Of a DNA stretch of 64,000 nucleotides, positions 33,908 to 44,697 are shown piece by piece; position 1 is the first letter of the stretch, and every line of letters begins with the position of its first letter. The position numbers and the translations under genes were made by a program. The notes beneath the pieces were generated by a model. The model was not told the DNA's origin. It saw only the letters and a program-made list of their open reading frames with translations, and did not search any database. Location of the stretch: the NCBI GenBank assembly GCA_907164885.2, contig OU015499.1:145962812-146026811 (forward strand). Direction: 5' to 3'. The DNA is from Dolomedes plantarius (taxonomy: Eukaryota; Arthropoda; Arachnida; Araneae; Dolomedidae).

Positions 33908-34410
33908 TCAGGAAATGTGATCATCTGCTCTCGCTCTAAGAGTGGCACCGGTTGACGAATTGATACATTCATGAGAGCTAGAAGACGATTTATTAATAGA
34001 ACTTGCATCGCTGGGAGGGCTGGAGACAATGCGACGCTCGTCTCTTGTGAAGTATGTAACTAAATATGCATAAAGACTATATTTACTTTGAGTGTCCCGA
34101 TTGACGTAGTATTTCAACGTTAATTTGAAGTGCTGGTTAAAAAATTGTCCAGCATCCTTAATTCGAGCGATAACACCGCCAATGGAGCTAATGAAAATAT
34201 GAACATCTTAGCAAATAGAATCACCTTCTGTGGCCAGGAATCGGAGGCAATCACTAGGTCTAGGTTATTGACAACGTTCGGCGACGAGTTGTTCGTTGAA
34301 TAGATCCTAGGCACGGTCTACAGATCGTGAAGAACGTTTGCTGCTGTTCTGGTGTTCATATTCATACTGGATTGGTCGGTAAATCCGGACGTAAACATGG
34401 TAGCTGTCAT
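33908..34410 (-). pseudogene. Minus-strand pseudogene of unrecognised protein, copy B
   Basis: On the minus strand it begins MTATMFTSGFTDQSSMNMNT and reaches ANVLHDL before a TAG. It then reads VPRIYSTNNSSPNVVNNLDL, changes frame after SWPQKVILFAK, and continues GGVIARIKDAGQFFNQHFKL, then DTQSKYSLYAYLVTYFTRDE, a serine-rich stretch SSINKSSSSSHE, and ends ARADDHIS-stop. Copy C (57121-57630) has the same breaks, so the decay predates the duplication. The protein is not recognised. Little constraint is evident between the two copies. Confidence 0.45.
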
Positions 34411-35009
34411 TTTGTATAGAAATTTTAGAAAAATATTGTCATTTTTGAAATTCTAAAAGATTAATTTAAATAAAATTTACTCATTGATAACAATTTAATA
34501 AAAAGATAACTTAATTAAAACACAATTCGTTGTCGAATCAATAATTTAATATTGTTTATTCCGATTGCTTTTGAGTTGGTTTTTGATCACATAAGTTTTG
34601 TTCATCGTTAACTTAATGTCGGATTTCATAAGTGGATATGCTGGGAAATATATTTTCTAGCAGATATATTTTATACAGTTATAAAGAGCTCTGGAATATC
34701 TGCTGAAAATTATCGGCTTGAATTAATAGCATATGGGAACACCATGTAAGGTTTCTTCAAAGACTGAAATAATTACGATTTCTTCTTTAACATATCGGGG
34801 GTTCTTCCGCTGACATAAATATTTTATGATATACTCTCGTAAACGAATTTGTGTTTGACTAAAAACACTTCACAAACTATAGAATTTGTATTTTCTCGCA
34901 TTCGGCAACGTTACAGCGAGAAAACTACAATAAAGTTTTCCCGAGAGTAAAGATAGTTTACACTTTGTTTCATGGAGGTATCCATCTCCAAAGGGTAGAA
35001 CTCTTAATA

Positions 35010-35111
35010 CACTATCTACCAATAAGTATTTGGACACCTGTGATAGAAAAGAAAAGCAAAATTTATTCATATTCAATAGTTGGTAGAGCCTTCACGAGGG
35101 GCAACTGCAGT
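35010..35111 (-). mobile_element. Terminal fragment of a Tc1-like element
   Basis: It begins CACTATCTACCAATAAGTAT, the terminal repeat of the Tc1 at 58150, preceded by TA. It contains the end of the transposase (minus strand) and stops at about 35111, where Hel-A sequence takes over. The rest of the element and its second terminus are missing. Confidence 0.9.
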
Positions 35112-35616
35112 GCCTATGTCCATCTGGAATAATGTACCTTTCAAATAGTGAAAGAATTTTTCAAATAGGTGCAGTGGTTCCAGAGATTACCCTCCACATA
35201 CAAAATCCGCTCTCTCTCTTTATATATTAGTATAGATACATAGCCTATGTCCATCTGGAATAATGTACCTTTCAAATAGTGAAAGAATTTTTCAAATAGG
35301 TGCAATCGTTCCGGAGATTATCCTCCACATACAAAATCCGCTCTCTCTTATATTAGTACTAGCGGCCCGATCCGACTTTGCCCGGGTTGAACAAAATATT
35401 ATACCAATAAATTTCCAGTTGATAGCCAGTAAATTGTAAATCTTTTTTTACCTTAAATGTCCAATAAAAAGCGTAGTTCCAAATGTAGTTTTCTTCAATA
35501 AACCCTTTAACGTTGCCAGTTTCAAAAATCCTTTTTGTATTTATCAATACCTCCTCTACTTGAATCTTAAAAATATTAAACCTTTTCCTTACGGGGTGGG
35601 ATAGCATATATCCGAA

Positions 35617-35618
<2 letters not shown>

Positions 35619-35672
<54 letters not shown>
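35619..35672. repeat. TA microsatellite
   Basis: About 27 TA units following TTACGGGGTGGGATAGCATA, as at 7479. Confidence 0.95.
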
Positions 35673-35675
<3 letters not shown>

Positions 35676-35808
35676 CTGGAGATTACCCTCCACGTACAAA
35701 ATCGCTCTCTCTTTATATATAAGTATAGATAGATAATAGAAAGAGGTTAGGAGATGAAATAAAAATACAAAAATAAAAAAAGGATTTTAAGTAAAGAATG
35801 TTTTTTTA

Positions 35809-36100
35809 AAAATAATATTAAATTTTTTTTCAAATAATATTCCTAAAATAATATTCAAATTAATATTACGTTAGTAAATAATTAAAATTAATTTTTTAAA
35901 AGAAAAAGGCGTGCCGAAGAACGGCTAGGTTCAAACCACTATCGTCAAAACAGAAAAATAATATTAAATTTTTTTTCAAATAATATTCCTAAAATAATAT
36001 TCAAATTAATATTACGTTAGTAAATAATTAAAATTAATTTTTTAAAAGAAAAAGGCGTGCCGAAGAACGGCTAGGTTCAAACCACTATCGTCAAAACAGA
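35809..36100. repeat. Perfect-looking 146 bp tandem duplication in Hel-A
   Basis: Two adjacent units start AAAATAATATTAAATTTTTT at 35809 and 35955 and appear identical by eye up to GTCAAAACAGA. Each unit contains one altered B-box, GGTTCAAACC. Identity between the units implies a recent local duplication. Confidence 0.9.
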
Positions 36101-36362
36101 AGCCCACCACGATAGCACCACGCTAAGGATCGTTGAAGACTTCGGCACAAAAAGCGGTAGAGGACAGTAGCGGTAACAATGGAGATTGTTAGGATTAAGC
36201 CCTAACTTTATTTCTACTGATTAGATTTACATAATATATAGCCTATGTCCATCTGGAATAATGTACCTTTCAAACAGTGAAAGAATTTTTCAAATAGTTG
36301 CAGTGGTTCTGGAGATTTCCCTCCACGTACAAAATCGCTCTCTCTTTATATATAAGTATAGA

Positions 36363-36680
36363 CTAGCGGCCCGTCCCGAATTTGTGCGGGTTGAACAATT
36401 ATCGATCTTAAGTAGATATTAGGAAGGTATAATTTGTTTTAAAACTTTATGGTATACCACATTTTTCGTTTTTCTGATGTTTTAAAACAAATTGATTGTC
36501 CGCATTTCCTGACCTAGAGAGACCAACATGTAATTGTCCATGAGTAAACCAATCTTCCCGTAAGTCAAGTCCAATATATTTGTATGTTTGACCTTGGGAT
36601 TTATTCATGGTGATGGCAAAAGAAATTTTTATTGGAAACTGTAACGTCAAGCACTGAATTGTGTCCGGGGCCACCCGCAT
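36363..36680 (-). mobile_element. Hel-A 3' end with helicase fragment, fused to gypsy sequence
   Basis: CTAG at 36363-36366 with the usual GC-rich end marks the 3' terminus. On the minus strand, 36680-36447 encodes [20 protein letters not shown], then [20 protein letters not shown], the PIF1-helicase C-terminus. Homology to the copy at 8083 stops at about 36661 (after CACTGAATTGTGT). There the sequence passes directly into a gypsy reverse-transcriptase coding region on the same strand. Confidence 0.85.
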
Positions 36681-37462
36681 AATCTAGTTTTTGAATTTTC
36701 GTCACGTTTATATGCCAAAGTAATGGGAAATGAAAAAGGGCTACAGGAGGGTTTTATTAAGTCAGCGGCTAGCAGTTCATCAATTTGTTTCTTTATCTCT
36801 GCATTATCTTTAGGAGATGCTCTATACGGACGTAATGAGATAGGTAGTTCGGACGTTAGAATAACTCTTTGGGGTTCCAGTCGAATGCAACCAACATCAT
36901 ATTTAGATTTTGCAAACACATGATTATATTCCTCTAACAACTCACTTAATTGTATTTTTTCGGTATCATCATTAAACTCAAAATTATATTCATTACATTC
37001 AACATTATATACACTTTCTTTAAAATTTCCTTTTTTACATTTACTGAAATTAGAATCATAAATCAAGCATGCATAGTTATTATCTATATAGGTTAACACT
37101 TCGTTTGAGGTTACATTTCTATTAAATTGATAAACTTGAAGGGTATTAAAATCTAGATTTAATTTGAACTGATTCACAAATTCTGTTGATAATAATGCAT
37201 AGTTTAAATTAGATTCAATCACATAAAACTTGATAAATTTTGTAATCTTAGAAATGTTTGTTTTCAAGAGGACAATTTTTCTTACCTCAACAACACCTTT
37301 TAACGTTTTTACCTTAGGGAGTCTTTCTTCGGCGTTCGATATTATGGTAGTTTCGCAGAGATTCGGCAATAAATGATAAGGGAGTACATTAATTCCGGAT
37401 CCCGTGTCAATTAATCCTGTAATTAATTGTTCATTTAAGATGATTTTCACTTTGAAGTAAGG
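36661..37462 (-). pseudogene. Gypsy-type pol fragment: protease and start of reverse transcriptase
   Basis: The frame has an aspartic protease motif LIDTGSGINVLP near its start. About 190 residues later it reads LRPYRASPKDNAEIKKQIDE, then LLAADLIKPSCSPFSFPITL, the entry to a Ty3/gypsy reverse transcriptase. It breaks off at SKTRLC, before the catalytic palm motif, where Hel-A sequence begins. RNase H and integrase are missing. The frame is in phase with the upstream gag and separated from it by a single UGA. A GTG at 37450 could be read as a start, but pol is normally made with gag. Confidence 0.85.
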
Positions 37463-38299
37463 TCACCGGCGATTTTGGAAATTATCTCGTCTCATCGGAG
37501 GTCTTGTGGTCTGATAGTGAATCGCTGGGTTCAATTGGGATCGCTGATACTGCGGGTAGCACGGAGAGAATTCCCTTGGCACGGGAGGTTGAAATGGGAT
37601 CCTGGGAGCATAAGGTCGTGTTGAGTTTATGGGTCGTGATGGATTTATGACATCTCGGCTCGCTGAAGCACCGTGGGGAACATCGGCAAACACTCTTCTT
37701 GCTACTGTTATCCATTCGGACGTCGTTTCAATATCGTGGGATACGAGAATGCTTCTGTAATGGGGAGGCAGTCCCCCGTTTAAAGATTGCACCGTAAGTT
37801 CATCGGAAAGTTTAAGCTTTGAGGCGAATTCTGTCTTCGATTTGTAGTAGGAATTAATATCTCCACGCGCAGAGTATGTTATCTTTATAAAGTTGTCAAA
37901 AGTGTAACTCTTACCGCACGTGTACTGATCGATGAATTTGTTTTGCACATCCCTCCATGACTGTAAGTCGATATACGCAGAAATAAAAAAGTTCAATGCT
38001 GCAGGTCCTAAATAATCCGGAAATTTAGAAAGTTTCTTCTCGTCACTCAGATTTAATTCGTTGCATTTTCTTGTAAAATACTTCAGCCAGTCCTCAATTT
38101 CAATTTCACCATCGGGCACAAATAATGGACACTTAAAATTTTCTTCCGCCATAGTCCTTAATAGTGATAATTCTTGAGTAGGAGTTTTTTCGCAGTGCTC
38201 ACGAACTTCGAGTGATGATACTAGTGACGGGGAAGCTAAAGGTTTATCATCAGCAGGCAAACTTAGCGTAGATTTAGCTGTCTGGGAACGAAGATGCAT
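37463..38299 (-). CDS. Gypsy-type gag-like protein
   Basis: A 278-residue frame starts MHLRSQTAKSTLSLPADDKP. A capsid-like helical core includes GEIEIEDWLKYFTRKCNELN, LGPAALNFFISAYIDLQSW and LKLSDELTVQSLNGGLPPHY, the usual retrotransposon gag pattern. The tail is proline- and arginine-rich (RIPFQPPVPREFSPCYPQYQ) with no CCHC zinc knuckle. Gag proteins package element RNA in cytoplasmic particles. The frame is open throughout, unlike its pol partner. It ends at TGA and the next in-phase codons lead into the protease. Confidence 0.8.
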   Translation of the reverse strand: MHLRSQTAKSTLSLPADDKPLASPSLVSSLEVREHCEKTPTQELSLLRTMAEENFKCPLFVPDGEIEIEDWLKYFTRKCNELNLSDEKKLSKFPDYLGPAALNFFISAYIDLQSWRDVQNKFIDQYTCGKSYTFDNFIKITYSARGDINSYYKSKTEFASKLKLSDELTVQSLNGGLPPHYRSILVSHDIETTSEWITVARRVFADVPHGASASRDVINPSRPINSTRPYAPRIPFQPPVPREFSPCYPQYQRSQLNPAIHYQTTRPPMRRDNFQNRR

Positions 38300-38684
38300 C
38301 GAAATAGCTTAAAACATCATTTATCCATGGGGTTACCTAGCATTAATCCATAATCCTGCCGGCTTTATAAATGTGATAATAATCGCATTTGGGAAATTTA
38401 GATGCAGTCGGGCACGAGGAGTGAATCATCTAGTAAATCGCTTTATTCAATCAGTAGGCATTACGAAGGCTGCAGCGGCCACATGATTTGTCCGGCGCCT
38501 TTGCCAGGACGGGACGCCGATTACATACAGGCGCGGACCGCAGGTCCGACAGCAACAATAGTTAGAAACGAAGAGAGAGCGGACAGCATGTCCGATAGCG
38601 ACAAGAGTTAGCAACGAAGAGAGGGAAAAGTCTTGCGTTCATGCAATATTAAATGCGTGTTTTGCGATATTTTCACCAGAGGGC
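38300..38684 (-). other. Leader or LTR region of the gypsy element (uncertain)
   Basis: This lies upstream of gag on the minus strand. It is GC-richer than its surroundings and contains direct repeats (AACGAAGAGAG near 38568 and 38612; TCCGACAGCAACAATAG and TCCGATAGCGACAAGAG). No clear LTR boundaries, primer-binding site or paired LTR were identified. Confidence 0.3.
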
Positions 38685-39123
38685 CTAAACTACAAAATTT
38701 TTAATTGGGCGACCTAGATTCGTGGAGTTCACGTGTCCACTTAAGTTTCCCGGGGACTGATAAATTCCGCGCTTGTTAGAGCTGAGACCTATGGCCTGGG
38801 CATAGGATAAGTGGCCATAAGTTCTTGCAAAGTGGGGTTTTTTGACGTTATAGAGACATAAATTCAGAGTGTTTCGAGGGCTCTTCAAGAATTTTGACAC
38901 TATACGGACTTTCGGAATCTCATAAACTTTGAACACTCATATCTGGGGATGTTATTGAGTTCCGATACTTCACATGCCTGCTTAATGATCTGCAGGGCTG
39001 CGATAAATTATACTTACTTTACTTTTAGGTCGCAATTTTTGGAAAAGGGGTCGTGCTTTATTAAAAAGAGAATTTAGAATACGTTTTAAAGTAAAGTAAT
39101 TTAGGACGACGCGTTTTCTTGTT
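38685..39123. other. No gene seen
   Basis: Unique sequence between the gypsy remnant and the microsatellite. No supported feature. Confidence 0.4.

Positions 39124-39179
<56 letters not shown>
39124..39179. repeat. CA/TA compound microsatellite
   Basis: A short CA run followed by about 22 TA units. It stands at the left edge of segment C, as the long TA tract does in segment B. Confidence 0.95.
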
Positions 39180-39181
<2 letters not shown>

Positions 39182-40019
39182 ATTGATTGTTAAGTTGAAT
39201 AAATGAATTCATATTAAATTCGCACTTAAAAAAACAACATGTTTTCTCTTAAAAAGTACGAAAAATCCATACTATAGTTTCCGTGTCAAAACCCCATACT
39301 CTGGACTCGAGCCATCTATTGGCGGCGACGAAATGTGAGACACATTTTTAACCCTGAGCTTCCCCTCCTCCTGTAGCTTCATGGCTCGAAGGTAACAGAA
39401 TTCGAATTGTAGTGTTCCGAAGCAGTGAGACTGATGAAGAAACTTTTAACGTGTCGAACATACGATTGTCTTCGAGCTTCAACATCGAAAGAAGAGGAAA
39501 GCGATGAACAACGACAGCACCAACAACAAACTAATGCTATTTGCGACCGCAAAAGAATTTTAGCGAAAACTGTAGAACATCATAACCAGTGGCGTAGCTA
39601 GAACTTTTGCCGCCCGGGGCGGTCTCCAATTTGCCGCCCTTTCTAAGTCAATCAATTGGTGGTTTTTATAAATTAATAAACATAAATAAATAATTGCAAT
39701 TGAGACAAACTATAGGTGGGGAACTTTTTTTTACCATTGGATGCCATATTTAAATTAGGCAGTAATAAAGGAGGCCGCTTAAGCTGATATACCTATAAAT
39801 GCAACTTTTATAAAGACCACAAGAAACGTACGGAGGTCGCAGTTTCCCCACCTATGAGACAAAAGACAAAACATATACCTAATTTATAAAAAAAATTCCA
39901 TAAAATAGGTTTTATTTTATATTTTTATATATATAAATAAAAATAAATAATTTCATTTCTTTTGGATAAACAAACAAATTGTACACATATGTGTATGTAA
40001 ACAAAACATATTTATATAT

Positions 40020-42301
40020 TTACTCTTTTAACTTTCATAGTAGAAAAATCGTGTATAATGCTCTCAAAATTTATATTATTTGTAATTTCTTGTTCTATAG
40101 ACAATATTGCAAGATTTTGTAGTCTTAAATCTCTCATTGTGGATAATTTTTTATCAACTTCAATTTGGAGAAGCTCTTTTCGCAACTAGTTACACCGATA
40201 GCAATTATTAAAAAAAATTCTTAGCAAAATTACAATGTTGGGTACAGAATTTTCCAATCTATACTGTTGAATAAATTTTAGTAGATCAAGAGGGCCTTCC
40301 TTCCCGTCTTTCCAACGTTTTGCGTCTTCTTGTAGTGCAGGTACAGCCATAAAAACTTGGATTATTTTTCTTTCAATATAGAACTGTTCTTTATCAATGT
40401 GAATAAAGTCATTTATTTGACATTCAAATTATTCATTTAGCAGGTTACATGGTATTATACACGAATATTTTCTTGCAAGGACATGCAACTGATCAAAGCG
40501 TTCTTTTATTTCCTTTAGAATTCTATCCATTGATAAAAACATTTCTCTTGGTACTTCTTGTTCTAAGGATAGCCCTTCGTCTCGTGAATTTTCCCCTCTC
40601 ATATTTTTTCTCCTTCTAACTCGACGTTCAGTCGATATCTCCAACTCTTCACAAATGGTTTTGGCTGCTATAACAGCATTTTGTATTAGCGCATCTCTTT
40701 GTTCCATGAAATGGGTTTGCAAAGAATCTTGTTTTATATGGCAACTAGCTGAAAACCCGCGCGTCGCTACGGAGTACATTGAAATTAAATACAACGGTCA
40801 ATGTATGCAATTAATTCCAATATATATATATATATATATATTTATAATAAATACGACGATCAATGTATACAACTGATGTAAAAAAAAACATATTTATAAA
40901 AAAATCGTAAGGGATATTTTTATAGACAAAATAGAGTCCAATCGTCTGCCGCATTAGCAAGAAAAAAATGTTTTTTTGTCTATTTAGTTGTTATGCACGT
41001 GACGATAAATTTATTTAAAGTACCAGAAATAGAAATCACGTGATCAGCATTTAATAAATTAAATTCTAAAAATGAATCTTTAAAAATTCACCAAAAATCA
41101 GGAAATGGAGTTAAAAATTCGAAAAAAATTTCATTTTGAAGGAATTTTTATGATCTTTCTCGTGATATAAATTTCATAACCCTCAATGTATTATTTTAAA
41201 TGCAAACGTAAAAAAAGTTTAAAAAACAGCTTAAAAATTTAATTTTAAAAAATCTAAGAAGAATTTTTGAAAAATCTTTCTTAGTGCACCCCTACACTAT
41301 TAGAAGAATCGCCATGCAAAATTTCAGCCCTTTAGGTCCAGCGGTTTGGTCTGTGCGTTGTATGTCAGTCAGTCAGTGAATGAATGAATGAATGAATGAG
41401 TCAGTTACGGAACTGTTTTATATATATAGATGATGAACATTTAACCCTTTTTTATTTGCAGGTATTTTTGCGCGTCATTAATTTCCAAAAGGACGGGTTC
41501 CCAGAAATTGAGATAACATAGAAAAGAAAGAGATTGCATGGAATTGAGTAATATTCCAACATCTGATCTCGTTTTACTATTTTCTTCTTCAGATGTCAAT
41601 TTTTCCAAGGCGCTTAAAATGTGAAAAAAAAGTGTTTTTTTTACTATAGTTACTGCTTCTGCTCTAGCGCCCCAGCGAGTTTCTACGCTGCGTTTAACAC
41701 CTTGTCTAGTGACAGAAAGTAAAACATCCCATCGATGAGTGGAAGAAGAAAAGAATGCAAACAACTGCTCGACAGTTCCAAAAAATGTTATGGAATCGAT
41801 AGCAGTAGAAGCTGCGTGTAAACATGCTAGGTTTAAAGAATGATTTGGACACGCTACAAATTCTGCAGTTGGATTTATTAATTTAATGCGAGTTAGAACA
41901 CCGCTTTGCTTTCCTGCCATGATGGCAGCATTATCGTAAGCCTGTCCTCTGCAATTTTTTATATCTAAACCGTCATTTTCTAATTTCGTTAAAATCATAT
42001 TTGTGATTTCCTCAGCAGTTTTCCCTTTAGTTCCTAGAAAGTCAATAAACGATTCTGCAACTTTAACTTCGCTGCCATCAATAACTACATATCTAATAAT
42101 TTAACTGTTTTGAACTGTGTGGGAAAAATCTGGAGTGCTGTCAAATATCATACAAAAGTACTTAGTTTGCTTTATTTGATCCATAATTGTTTTTCTCACT
42201 GTGCTTCCCAATAGCTCTATGAAATCATACTGAATCATCGACATTCTGAAAACTGAAACAGTAATATAATTAATATAAATTACTACTTGCAAGTTACACA
42301 A
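40020..42301 (-). pseudogene. hAT transposase of ZMYM1-like type, fragmented
   Basis: Pieces on the minus strand, in order, are: IELLGSTVRKTIMDQIKQTK with YFCMIFDSTPDFSH (42101-42301), and then, after a frame change, MILTKLENDGLDIKNCRGQA, YDNAAIMAGKQSGVLTRI and CPNHSLNLACLHAAS (41441-41998). A further piece reads VKRSVETRWGARAEAV. After the Helitron insertion come CHIKQDSLQTHFMEQRDA, RKNMRGENSRDEG and EMFLSMDRILKEIKERF (40429-40738). The end has VTSCEKSFSKLKLIKNY and RLQNLAILSIEQEI, the hAT dimerisation region, in two frames. 'GQ.YDNA..M.G' and 'C..H.LNL' are typical of the DUF4371/hAT core. Stops, frameshifts and the insertion make it dead. Confidence 0.9.
40745..41430 (-). mobile_element. 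Hel-B Helitron inside the hAT transposase
   Basis: The 3' CTAG is at 40745-40748, preceded by A. The 5' TC is at 41429-41430, followed by T. It is about 686 bp and non-coding, with a TA run near 40810-40840. Removing it joins hAT coding sequence so that LNVHH is followed by CHIKQDSL in one frame, so it entered the transposase gene. Confidence 0.9.
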
Positions 42302-42367
42302 TATTTGCAGTAAAGAGTGCGTACAGTCGACCGCTTAACTTATGAAAATATACCGTATATCGCGGAG

Positions 42368-43149
42368 CAGGGGCGTAGCTACCGTGGAGCAGTTGGAGCG
42401 AACTGCTCCAGGTGTACGAATCATGAGGGGCGCAAAATTTGAAAGAGTGAAATAAAAATTTGTGAAAACTTTTGTATAAATAATTTCGATTTGTCAGATT
42501 TAAATTGAAAAAATTATTTAAATTAATTTGTCAGATTATTTTTTCTATAAAATATACAAAATATAAATGAAATATATTTAAGTAAATAAAACTAGGCAAG
42601 GCCGCGCTTTGAATTTTTGCCCGGTGTTAGACACTAGATATTCTCAAACGTTACCAGTTGACTGTTCTTATCAGGAAAAGGGAGATGGCTGGAGCATCTT
42701 CACCCCCTATGGCGAGAGTCATTACAATCCTTCAAATGTCATTCGAAACGAGCGGGGGTAGAATAGCTTGTCAACTTGATCTGGAGAAAATGATTCACCG
42801 ACTTGCAAACGAGAAAGCGAGAAAACAACAATTTTGAAGGTTTTTTTATGTGCAAACTAAACATGTTCAAATACGTTTTGTCAATAGAGTTTATAAAATA
42901 TATAATAATAATATTAGTGGATACTCCGTACTTAAAGAATTATAATTTGTTTTATTATTATATTCATATTTACTAAATTGAATTTCTTATTGTTGAAAGT
43001 CTTGAATTTCAAATAAATTGTTATTAAGTAAGGTTTTAAATCGAAATAAGAGTAGATAGAAAACAAATTTCGCCAGAACTCTTCCAAGAAACAAGTGGGC
43101 GCACCGATTTTACTTGCTCCAGGGCGCTGAATATGTAGCTACGCCACTG
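42368..43149. mobile_element. hAT MITE nested in the hAT element
   Basis: Ends are CAGGGGCGTAGCTAC and its near-complement GTAGCTACGCCACTG, very close to the ends of the host hAT. The 8 bp TCGCGGAG flanks both sides (42360-42367, 43150-43157). Length is 782 bp, with no reading frame. It was probably moved by the same or a related transposase. Confidence 0.93.
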
Positions 43150-43653
43150 TCGCGGAGCGTGCGTGCATTCCAAGCACCAACATAGTACAAAGAACAAAAT
43201 ACTATTCACGCACGCAGCGAAGGTTGGCTCCTGAGGGACGAAGTGAGGGCAGAGACTTAACCTCGTGTGTGTGACTTAGCCGCGTCATCTCCATGGTAAC
43301 ATAAACATCGAGCACGGAGTAGTACATAGAACTTCTACTCGACGTCAGCACCATTGATGTCTGTATCCGAGCAAAATTTTTAGAGATAATAATTTAAAAC
43401 CTACATTGACTGGACGATGAGGAAAAATATTCGAAATCATATAGTAAATCATAATTCGTAGAAATCGAATAGTAAACTTATGAATTGAACAAGTGGTTTT
43501 TTACAACTAATACTAAATAAAAATATGTCGCCCGGTGTGGACCGCACCCACCGCACCCCCCTAGCTACGCCACTGATCATAACATGAGGCTAATCATTGA
43601 AAAAAATAATAACAGAAACTGAATCCCGAGCGAAGCCGGGTATTACATCTAGT

Positions 43654-44697
43654 TAGTAAATAAAGTACATATTTTGTGTGTACAGAACCTGTATGTGCAT
43701 CCATAAGCAGCACAACTCACTACTATTATGATAATTTAAAAAAAAAATTAGTGATAAGATAATGGTAAATAACAGCTTTGCAAGCAACTGTACGATGCTA
43801 AATTCCGAATGTTTTGCTGCCAGGAGGCGATGCTTAGGCGTGACATCACTTCATGACATTTCCAGCAGAAGCGTATTCGGTAGTGGCAACGGTACTGCTT
43901 AAGCTCATTGTTTACGTTTACTTTTGCTTCTTGCATTAAGTTCTCTATATCTTAGTAATTAAAAGGAAATAAACGTGTCCTTGTTCACGAAATTTCGCAG
44001 CTCTTAGATTGGATTACGGACCGAAATAACGTTGATCTAGACGCGAGAAAGTTAAAGAGGTATTCAAGTAATTTTAATTTACAGGTTATTTTTTTCTGTA
44101 TTGTATGACTGAACTGTTGTGTTAAGAAGTTGAAAATGAAATGTACAATTTCTACATTTTACGCTATTTTATTGTGAGTGAGGCTAAATGATAATACAAT
44201 ATGTATAACTATTAAACTGTTAAAAACTGCATGTTCAGCCATAGTACGTTTTTTTCAATAAATTAGTAGATTATTACTTTCTGGTCGATGTTGACGTTCG
44301 ATTAAAATATACGCGCTCCACGATTTCAAGAGATTGCTTAAAGTTGCCAGTATGATTTCTCTGGTAATTTTATTTACAATTATAATGGATGTTTTATAAA
44401 TATATCATAATACAAGTCAGGTTAACGTGTTTAGCAACTTTGCTGATTATGAGTTATACAAATGTTTTTAATCGGTTAATAGTTATGGCAGAAGATAAAA
44501 TATACGGGGAATAGTACCATATCCTATACCGTTAGGCGGACATTCGTCAAACTTCAACAAGTGTTGTATTCCTGATGAGAAATATATGAAAATGCAATTT
44601 TTTACTATTTTAAAACTGTAAGCCTGACAGTCAGCACTGTATGAAAATTCAACAATAAGTAGCTGATAAGAAACATATGAATATTGGGTACTTACGT
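43654..44697. other. Unique part of segment C without a gene
   Basis: Non-coding counterpart of 20464-21479. The frames that appear in it are short and not conserved in phase. Confidence 0.55.

Larger units (their letters stand above)
35112..36362 (-). mobile_element. Array of partial Hel-A copies
   Basis: Three Hel-A 5' terminal blocks lie here: 35112-35236, 35237-35361, and one ending at 36362 with the canonical 5' TC. A short copy with a CTAG 3' end starts at 35363 and contains a TA tract at 35619-35672. The order of blocks and junctions is the same as at 7100-8082, so this is a paralogous composite. The final 5' TC is joined directly to the CTAG of the next copy at 36363. Confidence 0.8.
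39587..43575 (-). mobile_element. hAT element with 8 bp target duplication
   Basis: Ends are CAGTGGCGTAGCTAG and its complement CTAGCTACGCCACTG. The 8 bp sequence ATCATAAC is present on both sides (39579-39586 and 43576-43583) and once in the empty site of copy B. This is the hAT hallmark. The element is 3989 bp and contains a broken transposase, a nested Hel-B and a nested hAT MITE. Confidence 0.96.
39180..43653 (+). mobile_element. Hel-C Helitron copy split by a hAT element
   Basis: Sequence from TTGATTGATTGTTAAGTTGA matches 19991-20463. It is interrupted at 39587-43575, then ends at CCCGAGCGAAGCCGGG and TATTACATCTAG before T. The 3' terminus is intact. Confidence 0.8.

Noticed and set aside
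38402..38611. 69-codon plus-strand frame upstream of gag
   Set aside because: Antisense to the probable leader of the gypsy element; includes direct repeats and no recognisable domain.
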